A DNA stretch of 64,000 nt from Neoarius graeffei (Eukaryota; Chordata; Actinopteri; Siluriformes; Ariidae), in contig NC_083583.1 in the NCBI RefSeq assembly GCF_027579695.1, positions 23,519,099 to 23,583,098 on the forward strand, in the 5' to 3' direction. Both the position numbers and the translations under genes were made by a program. This document shows positions 1 through 12,832 of the stretch, piece by piece. A model generated the notes under the pieces. The model did not search any database, was not told the origin of the DNA, and worked only from the letters and a program-made list of their open reading frames with translations. Each line of letters begins with the position of its first letter. Position 1 is the stretch's first letter.

Positions 1-479
1 TTGTCTGCTAGCGTGTCAATAGCAGAACATAACTTTTCATTGGTTTTATCCAAATCCTGCAAAAAAATAAAATAAATCAACTGCTTTGTTAACCTAAAAT
101 ATACATTTTTTTTGGGTGGTGCAAAATGACAGTAGTTAAAAATTCACACATTACAATATTAAACTTTTATATATTTCTCTGCCAATTATATAATACGAAA
201 CACAATACAAATACAAAAGATCCAATAACTGCATCGTGGATTTTAAAAGCAGCAGGGTGTAACATACAACACCAGGCACGTCTTAGCTCATCACTGACTA
301 TACTAGTCAAAAGTTTGCATACCTCTACTCATTCACAGGTTTTTCTGTATTTTGACTGTTTTCGACATTGTAGAACAATACTGGAGACATCAAAACTATG
401 AAATAACATCTGGAACATGTATGGAGATTATGTGGCAAACAAAAAAGTCTTTAACAATGTTTGATATTTTAGATTCTTC
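1..479. other. AT-rich non-coding stretch
   Basis: AT-rich sequence with one short open frame (126-401) whose translation resembles no family I know. No splice-flanked exon, repeat end or RNA gene was recognised. Confidence 0.5.
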
Positions 480-490
480 AAAGTAGCCAC

Positions 491-688
491 GGTGACACAG
501 TGGTGTAGTGGTTAGCACTCTCGCCTCACAGCAAGAAGGTCCTGGGTTCGAGCTCAGTGGCTGACGAGGGCCTTTCTGTGTGGAGTTTGCATGTTCTCCC
601 CGTGTCTGTATGGGGGTGCTCTGGGTTCCCCCAAAGACGTGCAGGCTAGGCTAATCGGTGGTTAGTGGCTACAGATAATGGATGGATG
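491..688 (+). mobile_element. V-SINE copy, internally deleted
   Basis: This is a tRNA-derived SINE. Its head carries a pol III A box (tggtgtagtggttagc) and B box (gggttcgagc), followed by the conserved V-SINE/HE1 central block (tgtggagtttgcatgttctc) and a short tandem tail (gatggatga). The copy lacks about 170 bp between the central block and the tail. The target duplication aaagtagccac is present at 480-490 and 689-699, so the deletion arose within the element or its source and not by truncation at the ends. Confidence 0.85.
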
Positions 689-860
689 AAAGTAGCCACC
701 ATTTACCTTGATGATGCTTTGCACACGATTGGTATTATCTTAACCAGCTTCATGAGGTAGTCACCTGGAATGCTTTTCAGTTAACAGGTGTGACTCGTCA
801 AAAGGTAATTTGTGGAATTTCTTGCATTTGAGAGCAAACAGTAAATAATAAAAATACAGT

Positions 861-1222
861 CCATCCATTATCTGTAGCCGCTTATCCTGTGCAGGGTCGC
901 AGGCAAGCTGGAGCCTATCCCAGCTGACTATGGGCGAAAGGCGGGGTACACCCTGGACAAGTCGCCAGGTCATCGCAGGGCTGACACATAGAGACAAACA
1001 ACCATTCACACTCACATTCACACCTACGGTCAATTTAGAGCCACCAATTAGCCTAACCTGCATGTCTTTGGACTGTGGGGGAAACCGGAGCACCCGGAGG
1101 AAACCCATGCAGACACGGGGAGAACATGCAAACTCCACACAGAATGGCCCCCGTCGACCACTAGGCTCGAACCCAGGACCTTCTTGCTGTGAGGCAAGAG
1201 TGCTAACCACGATGCCGCCCCC
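861..1222 (-). mobile_element. V-SINE copy
   Basis: Near full-length V-SINE read on the minus strand, with tRNA-like head at the right and tail (ccatccatta on the plus strand) at the left. It is bounded by the 12-bp target duplication taaaaatacagt at 849-860 and 1223-1234. Short open frames across it on both strands are by-products of the SINE sequence. Confidence 0.9.
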
Positions 1223-1234
1223 TAAAAATACAGT

Positions 1235-3085
1235 AAATAGCCCTATTCAACAACTGTAGTAATCCATATTACGTCAAGAACCGCTCAACTAAGTAAAGAG
1301 AAACGACATCCATCATTCCTTTAAGACAAGAAATATCTTTTAATAAATAAAAATAAAGAAAAACCATTGAATCAGAAGGTGTGTCCAAGCCTTTGGCACT
1401 GTACTAGACTCCTAAAAGATGTCCAATATCCTCTTACTCTATTCCTATTCATAGTCATATAAAGCATAGTAGTCTTTTTCATTTTTAAATTGTCTCTTGA
1501 TTTTATGTTACATCATATTACATTTGAAAAGAGACACTAGTTCATACTTCAGTCCATATTCTCTATCCCTGGTTTCTTTGAAATCAGTGGTCTGGGCATT
1601 TTAGATGGATGGATGGATGGATAGATAACACCTTAATCTACTCAAAAAAAAAAAAAGCCCTGGAAGAGGTGTGAATTATGTACAGGTAATTTGCATAATC
1701 TGAATGTGCTCCCCAGAAAACTGACTGAAGCATGTGCATAACCCGATTCTGAAGAAGCATAACGTTCCCTGAATAAGCCATGTTTTCATTGAAGTCACTG
1801 ACTCTGAATACAGCCCACTGTATCTATGACTTCAGGGAGAATGTTTGTAGTTTACCATACATTGTGATAATGAATAGTCAGGTATATCATAGAGCTTTAG
1901 CTCAGGCTAGACCTGTGAATGGAGCGACTCTAAAAGATTTATTAAATAGGTAGCAGAAAGACAAACCAAACTTCCTTATCAAAGCAAAATGTAGAGATCG
2001 GCTTTGTGCGTGAAAGTTTATGGTTCCTCAAACTCCTACGTGGTGTGAAAACTGAACCGCGGTTTACAATAGCAGCTTTCAATGAGGACGCCAAGTTCGT
2101 CCAACAATGAGCAATACTTGCATAATCAGCGGCTCAAGCCAAGAGTGCCTACAATGTAATATGTCATTTTCCACTCAACTCGCTCAACCTCAACTAAAAA
2201 ACCAGCAACATCCCACACACTGAGTCCTGCAGACGCTCCATTGTTCCACAGTAATTACTGTTCTGAGAGTCAGCAGGAGCTGCAGGAATTTACTGTGCTC
2301 TGAATGTAATTGAAAATGTCAGATGAAAACAGTGGGTTATATTTGGAAGTTTTAACACTTGGCGCCTGACGAATGCTTTTTCGGTCGGTGGTCTGAAAAT
2401 GAACTGTGAGAGACGATCGCATCTCTAGTGTGTTAGAGTGAGCAACAGCGGCTTCTGTCTCAACCGTTTTCACACCTTCCCTCTCATCTCCTTTGTTACC
2501 AGGGCAACAGATGAGATGCCATTAAACAGGACAGCCAAGTGTGGTTAACTATGACGGGGTGTGGTTGAAATAGAATGGAGAGATAATTAGCATATTCACA
2601 CGTATGCTATGGATTCAGACACTGCTTTGTAGCATAATGTAAAAAAAAAAAATCAAAAGTAAAAAAAAAGTGGCACACCCTGAGTATTGAGAAGTCAAAC
2701 TCAGTTCAGAAGGTCAATCAGATAATAGATTAAATGATAACAGCTGTGAATGCAGGGTTTAAGTTATGCATATCAATAAAGTTTTATCTAATCTAATAAC
2801 TTGATTACTGCGCTGTTGATCAAACGATAACTAAGAGACATGAATTATCTCTGATTTATACAAACAGTTCATCATTTACACAATTTTCCAAATATATTCA
2901 CTCCAAATGTACTCAATCAGTCATGACACGTTTTATGTCCAAAGGTTGTTCTGTAGTTTTTCACTAAAGCTACCAGATAACGTAGCTAAATAGAAATAGC
3001 AAAAGTAATTTCTAGCCTCCAGTTTAGCATCGCACACTTGGCTCTCACCTCATGTAATTTTAAAATAATAAGTTGACACATTTAA
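1235..3085. other. Non-coding stretch without recognisable gene
   Basis: Contains a short (ggat)n run near 1606-1624 and A-rich runs near 1643 and 2641. The minus open frame at 2270-2473 has no recognisable family features. No exon, RNA gene or intact repeat end was identified. Confidence 0.5.
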
Positions 3086-3092
3086 AGTTCTT

Positions 3093-4092
3093 TGCATAAG
3101 TATTCAACCCCCTCTGAACATTTCCACATTTTGTAGTGTTGGAAACTGGAACGCAGTGAAGCATGGTGGTGGTAGCATCATGTTAAGTACCACCCCTTGG
3201 CTTCTTCGGTTGCTTCTCTGACTAACGCTGTACTTACCTGGTCACTGGCATTTGGTCAGAGTCAAATTTGTGCCATAATCGTTCCATTTTGTAATAACTG
3301 ATTTAATGGTACTCTGTGAGATGTTGAAAGTTTGGGATGTATCGCACTCACTCACTTCTTCCACTTACATATGGGGTCACTGCCATGTGGACACTATTAA
3401 TCCACGTCATATGAATTGGAGCATAGTTTTACACCTTCCTGCTGCGACCCTCCCATTTTTGGGCTTGGGAAACAACCATTCACACCTACGGTCAATTTAG
3501 AGCCACCAATTACCCTAACCTGCATGTCTTTGGACTGTAGGGGAAACCGGAGCACCCGGAGGAAAACTATGCAGGCACGGGGCGAACATCCAAACTCCAC
3601 ACAGAAAGGCCCTCGTTGGCCGCTGGGCTTGAACTCGAAACCTTCTTGTTGTGAGGCGAGAGTGCTAACCACTACACCACCGTGCTGCCCAGAGATTTGT
3701 CCTGGACTTGTTTTGATAGCTATGCGGTCTTCATGATGCAAGTTGTTTAAGCACGTTCTCTAACAAACTGCAGGGTCTTCCAAGAACAGGTGCATTTATA
3801 TTGAGATCATATGACCTTTTTATTACACACAGATAAACTCGACAAGGGGTTTTTATAGGAATGGAGCAAATACGTTCGTAATCACAACTTATGTTTTTCA
3901 AGTCAAGTGGGTTTTGACCGTCATTCCTCTATAAAGCTTGTATAGATTTGAACAAAATGCTTTTTATTTGCAAATAACTATATTGTACCACCTGCACCAC
4001 TACAATATTTTGCCTGATTTTGTGTAGATTTATGACTCCTTAAGTCCAATTCATTTTCAGGCTGTAGCGCTACAAAATGTGGAAAAGTTTGT
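3093..4092. mobile_element. Degraded Tc1-like element, non-autonomous relic
   Basis: The left end reads cataagtattcaaccccct and continues to cacattttgtagtgtt. The right end near 4060-4080 contains tacaaaatgtggaaaag, which inverts the left motif. Inside, at about 3160-3183, is the stretch that encodes the conserved VKHGGGS block of Tc1 transposases. The order of segments matches an abundant fish Tc1 derivative as I remember it. Many indels and a V-SINE insertion mark it as old. Boundaries are approximate. Confidence 0.5.
3466..3690 (-). mobile_element. V-SINE copy, tail half missing
   Basis: The tRNA-like head (gctaaccactacaccaccgt at the right) and central block are present in minus orientation, but the 3' body and tail are absent, so this is a 5' fragment. 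It lies inside the Tc1-like relic and is younger than it. Confidence 0.8.
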
Positions 4093-5036
4093 CTTGATTA
4101 TGAATTACTTTCTTCCTCAGCACATAATTTAGTATTACAAGAAAGCAGGTAGAAAGTGTAGCCCAAAGTTGAAAGACTGACTAAATCTGGGATAAAACAG
4201 TACAGACATTTTACAAATAAAAAATTTGGGCTTTGAGAAATTTAGATTTTCAGCGTACTTTATACGAAGTAGCTTATATTATCACAAGCAAATGTGTGCA
4301 GTTATTCAAGCTGTGTGTGAATTCCTGCCACTGTGTGAAAAGCAACCACTGCCATAAGCGCAATTCACACCTCGCATGCTGTCATTTAGGGAAAAAAAAT
4401 TAAATAAATAAACCTCACAAGCATGTGCTTCACAATCTGTTAATAAGCTCACAAGTGTTCTGTCTGGGAATGTGTATCTCACTGTAAAAGCTTTAACATG
4501 TGCCACCGCGCTGCTAGTCATCCAAAGGTCTAGGTTTAGAAATCTTGAGATCCGCCTGAGATGAAGCAGCAGCAGCACTGGTGCCATTTTAATATGCAAA
4601 TCATGAGCTTGTCATACCCGACACATAAATATAACAACTTTCGTATGTGTCTGTACCTAAGGGGTGCACTGGAATTTCAGCCAACACGTCTTCTGTCGAC
4701 ATTTTATCTATTTGTTTAGTCTTTACCCCATTTTCCCCCAATGTGATTGATTTTCCATATTGCATGACTGATGCAAACTGTGGAAGGTGAGGTCTAGCAT
4801 GTGATTCCTCCATCTTTTCAAACTGCTCCTGTTACGTTACAGAGCACCAACACACTCGGACGGACGAAAGCACTAACTACCCTCTTTCATACACAAGCTC
4901 ACAGAAACTCATGATTGGCTACTCTTGCTGTGACTGACAGGGGAGAAAGCAACAGCAACCCTCCCACACCCAATTATATATGCTCTCTTAGACCTTTGGT
5001 CATGGATAGCTGTGGGCCACTCAGGTGCCCTGAAAT
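4093..5036. other. Non-coding stretch, nothing recognised
   Basis: Two adjacent minus-strand open frames (4306-4599 and 4601-4813) have no recognisable domain, splice context or repeat homology and are treated as chance. Nothing else was identified. Confidence 0.45.
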
Positions 5037-5050
5037 GACCACAAAGAACT

Positions 5051-5415
5051 CATCTCATTTCATTATCTCTCTAGCCGCTTTATCCTTCTACAGGGTCGCA
5101 GGCAAGCTGGAGCCTATCCCAGCTGACTACGGGCGAAAGGCGGGGTACACCCTGGACAAGTCGCCAGGTCATCACAGGGCTGACACATAGACACAGACAA
5201 CCATTCACACCTACGGTCAATTTAGAGTCACCAGTTAACCTAACCTGCATGTCTTTGGACTGTGGGGGAAACCGGAGCACCCGGAGGAAACCCACGCGGA
5301 CACGGGGAGAACATGCAAACTCCACACAGAAAGGCCCTCGCCGGCCCCGGGGCTCGAACCCAGGACCTTCTTGCTGTGAGGCGACAGCGCTAACCACTAC
5401 ACCACCGTGCTGCCC
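5051..5415 (-). mobile_element. V-SINE copy, first of a tandem pair
   Basis: Full-length V-SINE on the minus strand with the ctcatctcatt tail at the left and the tRNA-like head at the right. It lacks a 12-bp repeat unit in the cattcacactcacattcacac segment that its neighbour has. The 14-bp sequence gaccacaaagaact flanks it at 5037-5050 and 5416-5429. Confidence 0.92.
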
Positions 5416-5429
5416 GACCACAAAGAACT

Positions 5430-5806
5430 CATCTCATCTCATTATCTCTAGCCGCTTTATCCTGTTCTACAGGGTCGCAGGCAAACTGGAGCCTATCCCA
5501 GCTGACTACGGGTGAAAGGCGGGGTACACCCTGGACAAGTCGCCAGGTCATCACAGGGCCGACACATAGACACAGACAACCATTCACACTCACATTCACA
5601 CCTACGGTCAATTTAGAGTCCCCAGTTAACCTAACCTGCATGTCTTTGGACTGTGGGGGAAACCGGAGCACCCGGAGGAAACCCACGCGGACACGGGGAG
5701 AACATGCAAACTCCACACAGAAAGGCCCTCGCCGGCTCCGGGGCTCGAACCCAGGACCTTCTTGCTGTGAGGCGACAGCGCTAACCACTACACCACCGTG
5801 CCGCCC
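5430..5806 (-). mobile_element. V-SINE copy, second of a tandem pair
   Basis: Second full-length V-SINE in the same orientation, immediately following the first. The same 14-bp flank (gaccacaaagaact) separates the two and recurs at 5807-5820, so three copies of the target duplication frame two SINEs. Internal differences between the SINEs (the 12-bp unit and several substitutions) show they are not a very recent exact duplication. Confidence 0.92.
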
Positions 5807-5820
5807 GACCACAAAGAACT

Positions 5821-6959
5821 CTTAAAGAAAAAAAAAAAAGTAGGTGTCATGTATGTACGGTATGACTACAGTCACTACACAAATTGTACAGCTATAAGAG
5901 CTATAAGCTCCTTGTAACTAAGCGAATCTGACGTCTGCTTTCCTCACTGCATTCGTCTGAGTAAGACGAAAAAAATCTGCCAACTCATGTACATCAAATG
6001 GGCCACATAGGAAGGACAATGCCCGTGAAAAAAACAAATCATGTGATTCGAATCACGCTTTCTTTAAACAAAACCGATCCAATACGACTACAATGAGCTT
6101 ATCAAAAGCCGCACATCCTGATTACATCCCATTCCATGGCATATCAGCATTCTAGGGGCGATTAGGTTTTATATCTTGCAGTGTGGTTTATTTACACAGC
6201 TACACAAGGGAGGTGTAATCTCATACACATTCAGCTCATAAACACACTCGTGGGCTTTTGGAGGAAAATGCATGCAGCATGCTTGAGCACACTGACGACT
6301 GTATGCTGAATTAACCACAGTTAACCATCGCTATGAAGTGGCTATGCTTTTTCTAAAAACGGATGAGTGTTCTAAATTCTGCACCAGTCCGAGTTGGCAC
6401 ACTGAACTAACTGCACGATTACAGCTTCAGAAAGAGGCATTTAGGAGAAAATGCAAACAGTTTTGAGAGTTTAATTACGGCACAGAAACTACACACACTG
6501 AGTACCCCATTTACTCCCAGCTCACTTCACTCACTCGCACCAGACTGGGAGGATGTGTGCTTCATCTGAGAGACATGAAGTCATCGCATCCTTCCAGTAT
6601 CACAAGATAGCTGAACCTGAACTACTAAAAATGTAATGGTTGTAGCAAGTAGCATCTAGTGTCAACATTCAGATATAATTTTAAACATATACCTACCCAC
6701 TCACACATGCAACTTTTGCGACTATAAACGCATTTTACTTAAAATTTAGTTCACAGAGATTTCTTCTCCTTCATGTTTTAAGGTGTGTGTGTGTGAGAGA
6801 CCACCTTGCCGAAATATAATTTAGGAACAGGACGAAGAAGTACAAATAGGTTATTTTTAAATCTGTCAATGAAGAGAGCCATACATTAAATTGAGATTAT
6901 TCACTAGGTCACAAATTACTAAATTAGCGTACTTAACTATCAATCTAATGTAATATTAT
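5821..6959. other. Non-coding stretch, nothing recognised
   Basis: Only a short (gt)n run near 6783 stands out. No exon-like open frame or repeat end was found. Confidence 0.5.
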
Positions 6960-7330
6960 CTCATCTCATCTCATTATCTCTAGCCACTTTATCCTGTTCT
7001 ACAGGGTCGCAGGCAAGCTGGAGCCTATCCCAGCTGACTACAGGCGAAAGGCAGGGTACACCCTGGACAAGTCGCCAGGTCATCACAGGGCTGACACATA
7101 GACACAGACAACCATTCACACTCACATTCACACCTACGCTCAATTTAGAGTCACCAGTTAACCTAACCTGCATGTCTTTGGACTGTGGGGGAAACCGGAG
7201 CACCCGGAGGAAACCCATGCGGACACGGGGAGAACATGCAAACTCCGCACAGAAAGGCCCTCGCCGGCCACGGGGCTCGAACCCGGACCTTCTTGCTGTG
7301 AAGCGACAGCGCTAACCACTGTGCCGCCCC
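6960..7330 (-). mobile_element. V-SINE copy
   Basis: Full-length V-SINE, minus orientation, from ctcatctcattatctctagcc at the left to the tRNA-like head ending gtgccgcccc. The head lacks part of the usual cactacaccacc segment. No clear target duplication was seen. Confidence 0.88.
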
Positions 7331-7566
7331 ATTCACTATAATATTCATCGTAATTTATTTTACAGTTAATAAATTAAATATAAAAGATGGATAGTTTAAT
7401 TCAATTCAACACTTTGTTGTACATTTTCAGTGCACAGTTCTTTCATTTCAAGTTTGATCTCGTTTCTGATTGGCTGGTGCAGGCAAAACGTGTCATAGAC
7501 AGCAAGGTTTGATCTACGATCGTTTTACATACTACTAACACGAGTTTAAAAGTCTTTAAGCTCGTT

Positions 7567-7850
7567 TATTCAAAATTAAAATTCAAACAAGAAAGCACAA
7601 TAACCCCCACTGGCAACTGGGCCATAACTCTGGTAAAATGCAACTGAATTGAACGAAATTGCAATATACGTATTACCGACATATAACAAAGAATCTGCCA
7701 AGTTTCGTGGAATTCCTCCAAACATTGTGAGAGGAGTTGATGTCAGAAGGTTAGCACCCTTCCTGGGAAAGACAGACAGGTGGACAGAGACCGACATCAC
7801 CACGACATAATCCCCCTTCGAGCCTTTCGGCCAGCAGGGGATTAAAAACT
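7567..7850 (-). repeat. Dispersed repeat segment of unknown class
   Basis: On the minus strand it starts with a segment (aatcccctgctggccgaaag) that I recognise as an old, widely dispersed animal repeat. The plus strand ends gcctttcggccagcagggga. No terminal repeats or coding were seen, so the class is unknown. Confidence 0.35.
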
Positions 7851-8237
7851 TAGATCTTTGTTTTACAAATTTAATGTTCTTGAAGGATCCCAACAACGTA
7901 TGTACTTTATGTACTTTTTATTTTGTTATTTTTTTCTATTATTCCTTTGTGTGTTCTAATTTTTATCACTGCAACTGTGTGTGGTTTGTGAAACTACTTA
8001 ATAGTAACCTACCACATGGTCGTACTATATTGTTTGTAAATTTAATTTATTTTTTTTAAATAACTATTATTAAATAGTTTAAATGTATTAATTTACAAAC
8101 TTATATAAAATATTTTAATAGAATTTACAAACAATTTACAACTTTTAATACAATTTAAAAACGATATGGCATATATAATCTTGAAAGGTGTTTAAAGGGT
8201 TTTTTTTTTTATCGTAAAATTATATAGTAATCAAATA

Positions 8238-8347
8238 TACCATGCACTGAGAGGCTCCAGTTGAAATGATGGATTCTCTGAGGTGCCAGTCACTATGCCA
8301 GTCACCGAAGAGAATCCCTCATTACTGGTGCGTCTCAGTGCATGGTA
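8238..8347. repeat. Short foldback (hairpin) element
   Basis: About 110 bp whose ends are inverted copies: taccatgcactgaga at the left and tctcagtgcatggta at the right. The interior also pairs partly (gattctctgaggtgccagtc against gaagagaatccc). It looks like a palindromic MITE. No coding was seen. Confidence 0.6.
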
Positions 8348-8761
8348 CACAAGAAATTTGCCTGAGTAAAATTTACTCAAATTGAAGAAAATTTCACTCT
8401 ATGCTGGATAACATTTGGTCCGTCTCTAAAGAGAGTAAAAGTTACTCTTTTGATAGAACTGTTTTTGCAGAGTCAGTTCTCCTCAGTTCAGTGTTGATCT
8501 TTTACTCTTTGTGGTGGTATTTGACTCTTTTCAGTGTGTCTTGAATTAACACTTGTACTATTTTACTCAGTTCAGAGCCACAATCAACTCTGTTACACAG
8601 TTACTCTGTAATTCTGCTCCCACTCCAGCCCCAGATTTTACTCTCCAAACTCAAAATAGAACAAAATTAACTGTTTTTGAGGAAAATACTTTTAACTCTG
8701 GAAAAATTGCTCAGTCATTTTTCCTATGTATATTTGATTTATGTTCCTCATCAAAAAATCC

Positions 8762-9116
8762 ATCCATTATCCGTAACCACTTATCCTGTGCAGGGTCACG
8801 GGCAAGCTGGAGCCGATCCCAGCTGGCTATGGGCGAGAGGCGGGGTACACCCTGGACAAGTCGCCAGGTCATCACAGGGCTGACACAGAGACAAGCAACC
8901 ATTCACACTCACATTCACACCTACGGTCAATTTAGAGCCACCAATTAGCCTAACCTGCATGTCTTTGGGGGAAACCGGAGCACCCGGAGGAAACCCATGC
9001 AGACACGGGAAGAACATGCAAACTCCACACAGAAAGGCCTTCGTCGGCCACTGGGCTTGAACCCAGAACCTTCTTGTTGTGAAGCAGCAGTGCTAACCAC
9101 TACACCACCGTGCCAC
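8762..9116 (-). mobile_element. V-SINE copy
   Basis: Minus-oriented V-SINE. The target duplication ctcatcaaaaaatcc lies just left and recurs at 9116-9131 with one extra a. About 10 bp are missing near gtctttgggggaaacc (lost gactgt segment). Confidence 0.88.
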
Positions 9117-9312
9117 CCTCATCAAAAAAATCCAAACTAGAAGTGTTAACTACAAAGATTTAGAAATAGACCTGAAAAAAAAAAATACTGGAGGTCTAAC
9201 TCTGCCTCTCTAGGCATGATCATGGTACATAGATCTACACACACACAAAAATGCTCACGGACCCACTGCTGTGACTCGAGTCGGCCGTATAGCTTGAAAT
9301 TGTGACATCAGT

Positions 9313-9339
9313 TCATGGTATATCCAGGATATACCATGA
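9313..9339. repeat. Small perfect inverted repeat
   Basis: The 11-base arm tcatggtatat and its inverse atataccatga are separated by 5 bases. No element context was recognised. Confidence 0.5.
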
Positions 9340-9476
9340 CTGACTCACACCATATCTTTTTTATTATTATTGACGCAACAAGATACACACTGCTTAATCA
9401 ATGGTGGAAGCATTTTATGCCACATGAGCCATCCTTGACCAATCCCTGCACAGGAATTTTTTGACGAGGGATATAA

Positions 9477-11960
9477 TTAGGGCCCGAGCCCTATGGGCGA
9501 AGGCCCTATTGTTCTTGTAAGAGTTCACTATTATTATTCTTCCGTCTTCTTCTTCTTCTTCTTTTTCCGTCTTCTTCTTCTTCTTTATTTTTCTCCGCTG
9601 TTGGGCCATTTTCGGGGCGCTTGCCATGGGCGAAAACGCACGAAATTTGGCACCAGTTCCGAGAATTGCCACCGCTACTCAGAACCAGAAGCCCAAACTT
9701 GGCCGGGGCTCAGGGCCTCCATAGCGCCCCCTAAGTCGTTGTGATTTTGGCCTCCCGCATTAAGGTGCCTGGTTGCCATATAGTTTGTAGTAGTGGCATG
9801 CGATTTGGTACGCATATGTATCTCACTAAGCCGGACAAAAATGTAATGCCAATGCATTAGCCACGCCCAACAGGAAGTGAGGTAATTTCACTTTTGTGCG
9901 AAATGCATGGCCACGAAGACGGCGCAACTCCTCCTAGACCGTTCATAGGAATGTCACCAAAATTGATACACATCGTCTACAGACATGGCTGACAAAAGTT
10001 ACTAAATACGTTTCACGTAGGATAAACCGTTCAGAAGTTATACGTCAATCAATTTTCGATGCAAAATTTTACATGCTTAAAAATCCATAACAAATCTTCT
10101 GATTGCTCAAAACTGCTCATACTTCACACGCAAATCACTCATTGGGCTTCTGACATGTTACCCAATTTCTGTGATATTTTGCCACTGGGGGCGCTATTTT
10201 TGGGCAAAAATTCCAATCTTTCCTCAATTTTGGTCAAACTTCACGGCCACCCTCTTACTACCTCCCATGTCATGTATACCACGTTTTGGAAATTTTCGTC
10301 CATGGGGGGCGCTGTTTTTGGCCGACGCAATTGCTCCAAAACGGGTTTTTGGTAAATAATTCCATAATGCTTTTCCTTCACACCACTACCTTGTGATAGT
10401 ATGTTGCTGTTGTAGACACTTATTTTTCCAACTCATAATCGCTCATGTACAGCATAGCGCCACCTACTGACATGGGAAAAACCAAAAAATTTATTCTTCA
10501 AAAATCTATATCTCATCTTCTATTTACTCAATTGTCATCAAACTTCATACGCAAACTCTTCATAGCTCACCTGACGTCTACGCCATATTTTGTGCACTTT
10601 CGCCCCTGGGGGTGCTGGTTATGGCAAAAATGATATTGCAGCTTCTGATTTGTCAAACTTGCCAAGCAAACTCTTTACAAGACCCTTATTGCGGCGCTTG
10701 CCATGGTCGACAACGCACGAAATTTGGCTCCTTTTTCTTAGACTGCCACCGCTACTGACAACCAGAAGCCCAGATCCAAGCGGGCCTCAGGGCCTCTATA
10801 GCGCCCCCTAACTCGTTGTGATTTTGGCCTCCCGCATTAAGGTGCCTGGTTGCCATGTAGTTTGTAGTAGTGGCATGCCATTTGGTACGCATATGTATCT
10901 CACTAAGCCGGACAAAAATGTAATGCCAATGCATTAGCCACGCCCAACAGGAAGTGAGGTAATTTCACTTTTGTGCGAAATGCATGGCCACGAAGACGGC
11001 GCAACTCCTCCTAGACCGTTCATAGGAATGTCACCAAAATTGATACACATCATCTACAGACATGGCTGACACAAGTTACTAAATAGGTTTCACGTAGCAT
11101 AAACCGTTCAGAAGTTATACGCCAATCAATTTTCAATGCAACATTTTACATGCTTAAAAATCCATAACAAATCTTCTACTTGCTCAAAACTGCTCATACT
11201 TCACACACAGATCACTCATTGGGCTTCTGACATGTTACCCACTTTCTGTGATATTTCGCCACTGGGGGCGCTATTTTTGGGCAAAAATTCCAGTCTTTCC
11301 TCAAATTTGGTCAAACTTCACGGCCACCCTCTTCCTCCCTCCCATGTCATGTATACCACATTTTGGGAATTTTCGTCCATGGGGGGCGCTGTTTTTGGCC
11401 GACGCAATTGCTCCAAAACGGGTTTTTGGTAAATAATTCCATAATGCTTTTCCTTCACACCACTACCTTGTGATTGTACGTTGCTGTTGTAGACACTTAT
11501 TTTTCCAACTCATAATCGCTCATGTAACAGCATAGCGCCACCTACTGACATGGGAAAAACCAAAAATTTTATTCTTCAAAAATCTATATCTCATCTTCTA
11601 TTTACTCAATTGTCATCAAACTTCATACGCAAACTCTTCATAGCTCACCTGACATGTTCGCCTAATTTTGCGCACTTTCGCCCCTGGGGGTGCTGGTTAT
11701 GGCAAAAATGATATTGCAGCTTCTGATTTGTCCAACTTGGCAAGCAAACTCTTTACAAGACCCTTATTAGGGCGCTATTATTATTAGGGCCCGAGCACCG
11801 TACAGTGCGAGACCCTATCGTTGCCATGTGTCCAATTCTGTTCTTTGTCGCCATTGCGGGAGTAATGTCTCTTGCCGAAGAAGCTGTGGAAGGTTTTTCG
11901 CGGGGACGCATGCCCCCGCCCCCCTTGGCCGCTGGCGCGAGGGCCCGTCGAGGCCGCTTG
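9477..11960. repeat. Dispersed fish repeat with 1,077-bp tandem duplication
   Basis: It opens with agggcccgagccctatgggc and a (ttc)n-rich leader, a family abundant in fish genomes. A 1,077-bp unit then occurs twice head to tail (about 9616-10692 and 10693-11768), starting at ggcgcttgccatgg and ending aagacccttatt. The two units are about 95% alike by eye. A second agggcccgagcaccgtacag start follows at 11785. Open frames shared by the two units (for example at 10059 and 11136) show no known domain and carry different substitutions, so I regard them as chance. Confidence 0.65.
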
Positions 11961-12302
11961 CGGCTTTAATTACATTTATAATTACTTTAGTAATTTTGTC
12001 TTTTTTACTTTCTTGATATAGTACGTATATTGTTTGTAAGCTGTATTAAAAATTATTTTAAATGATATACAGTACAAACTATTTAACTACACACAAATTA
12101 TACACACATGCTATAAATAAAAGATTTAAAAACAACTCTACAACTCCTTAGTTACACTCAGTGTATCGTTTGGGATGATCTTTACATCCGGATTCTACGT
12201 TCAGCTCAGTGCAATTCTGTACGTAGAGCTAACAGACGCCACTCTGGTCAACAGGAGACTCCAGAGGAAAAGCGTCTTCCCATATAAGAACAGGGTGAGT
12301 TG

Positions 12303-12830
12303 CACTGCCGTTCAAAAGTTTGGGGTCACCCAGACAATTTTGTGTTTTCCATGAAAAGTCACACTTTTATTTCCCACCATAAGTTGTAAAATGAATCGAA
12401 AATATAGTCGAGACATTTTTCTGGCCATTTTGAGCATTTAATCGACCCCACAAATGTGATGCTCCAGAAACTCAATCTGCTCAAAGGAAGGTCAGTTTTA
12501 TAGCTTCTCTAAAGAGCTCAACTGTTTTCAGCTGTGCTAACATGATTGTACAAGGGTTTTCTAATCATCCATTAGCCTTCTGAGGCAATGAGCAAACACA
12601 TTGTACCATTAGAACACTGGAGTGAGAGTTGCTGGAAATGGGCCTCTATACACCTATGGAGATATTGCACCAAAAACCAGACATTTGCAGCTAGAATAGT
12701 CATTTACCACATTAGCAATGTATAGAGTGGATTTCTGATTAGTTTAAAGTGATCTTCATTGAAAAGAACAGTGCTTTTCTTTCAAAAATAAGGACATTTC
12801 AAAGTGACCCCAAACTTTGGAACGGTAGTG
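12303..12830. mobile_element. Non-autonomous Tc1-type MITE
   Basis: Terminal inverted repeats of about 28 bp pair with few mismatches: cactgccgttcaaaagtttg at the left, and the inverse of caaactttggaacggtagtg at the right. The right flank is TA and the left is TG, consistent with a mutated TA target. There is no transposase. The ends match a common fish Tc1-type MITE as I remember it. Confidence 0.8.
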
Positions 12831-12832
12831 TA

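Noticed and set aside
10059..11432. Pair of related 98-codon frames as a small gene family
   Set aside because: They are the same position in the two 1,077-bp tandem units of a dispersed repeat and have no recognisable domain.
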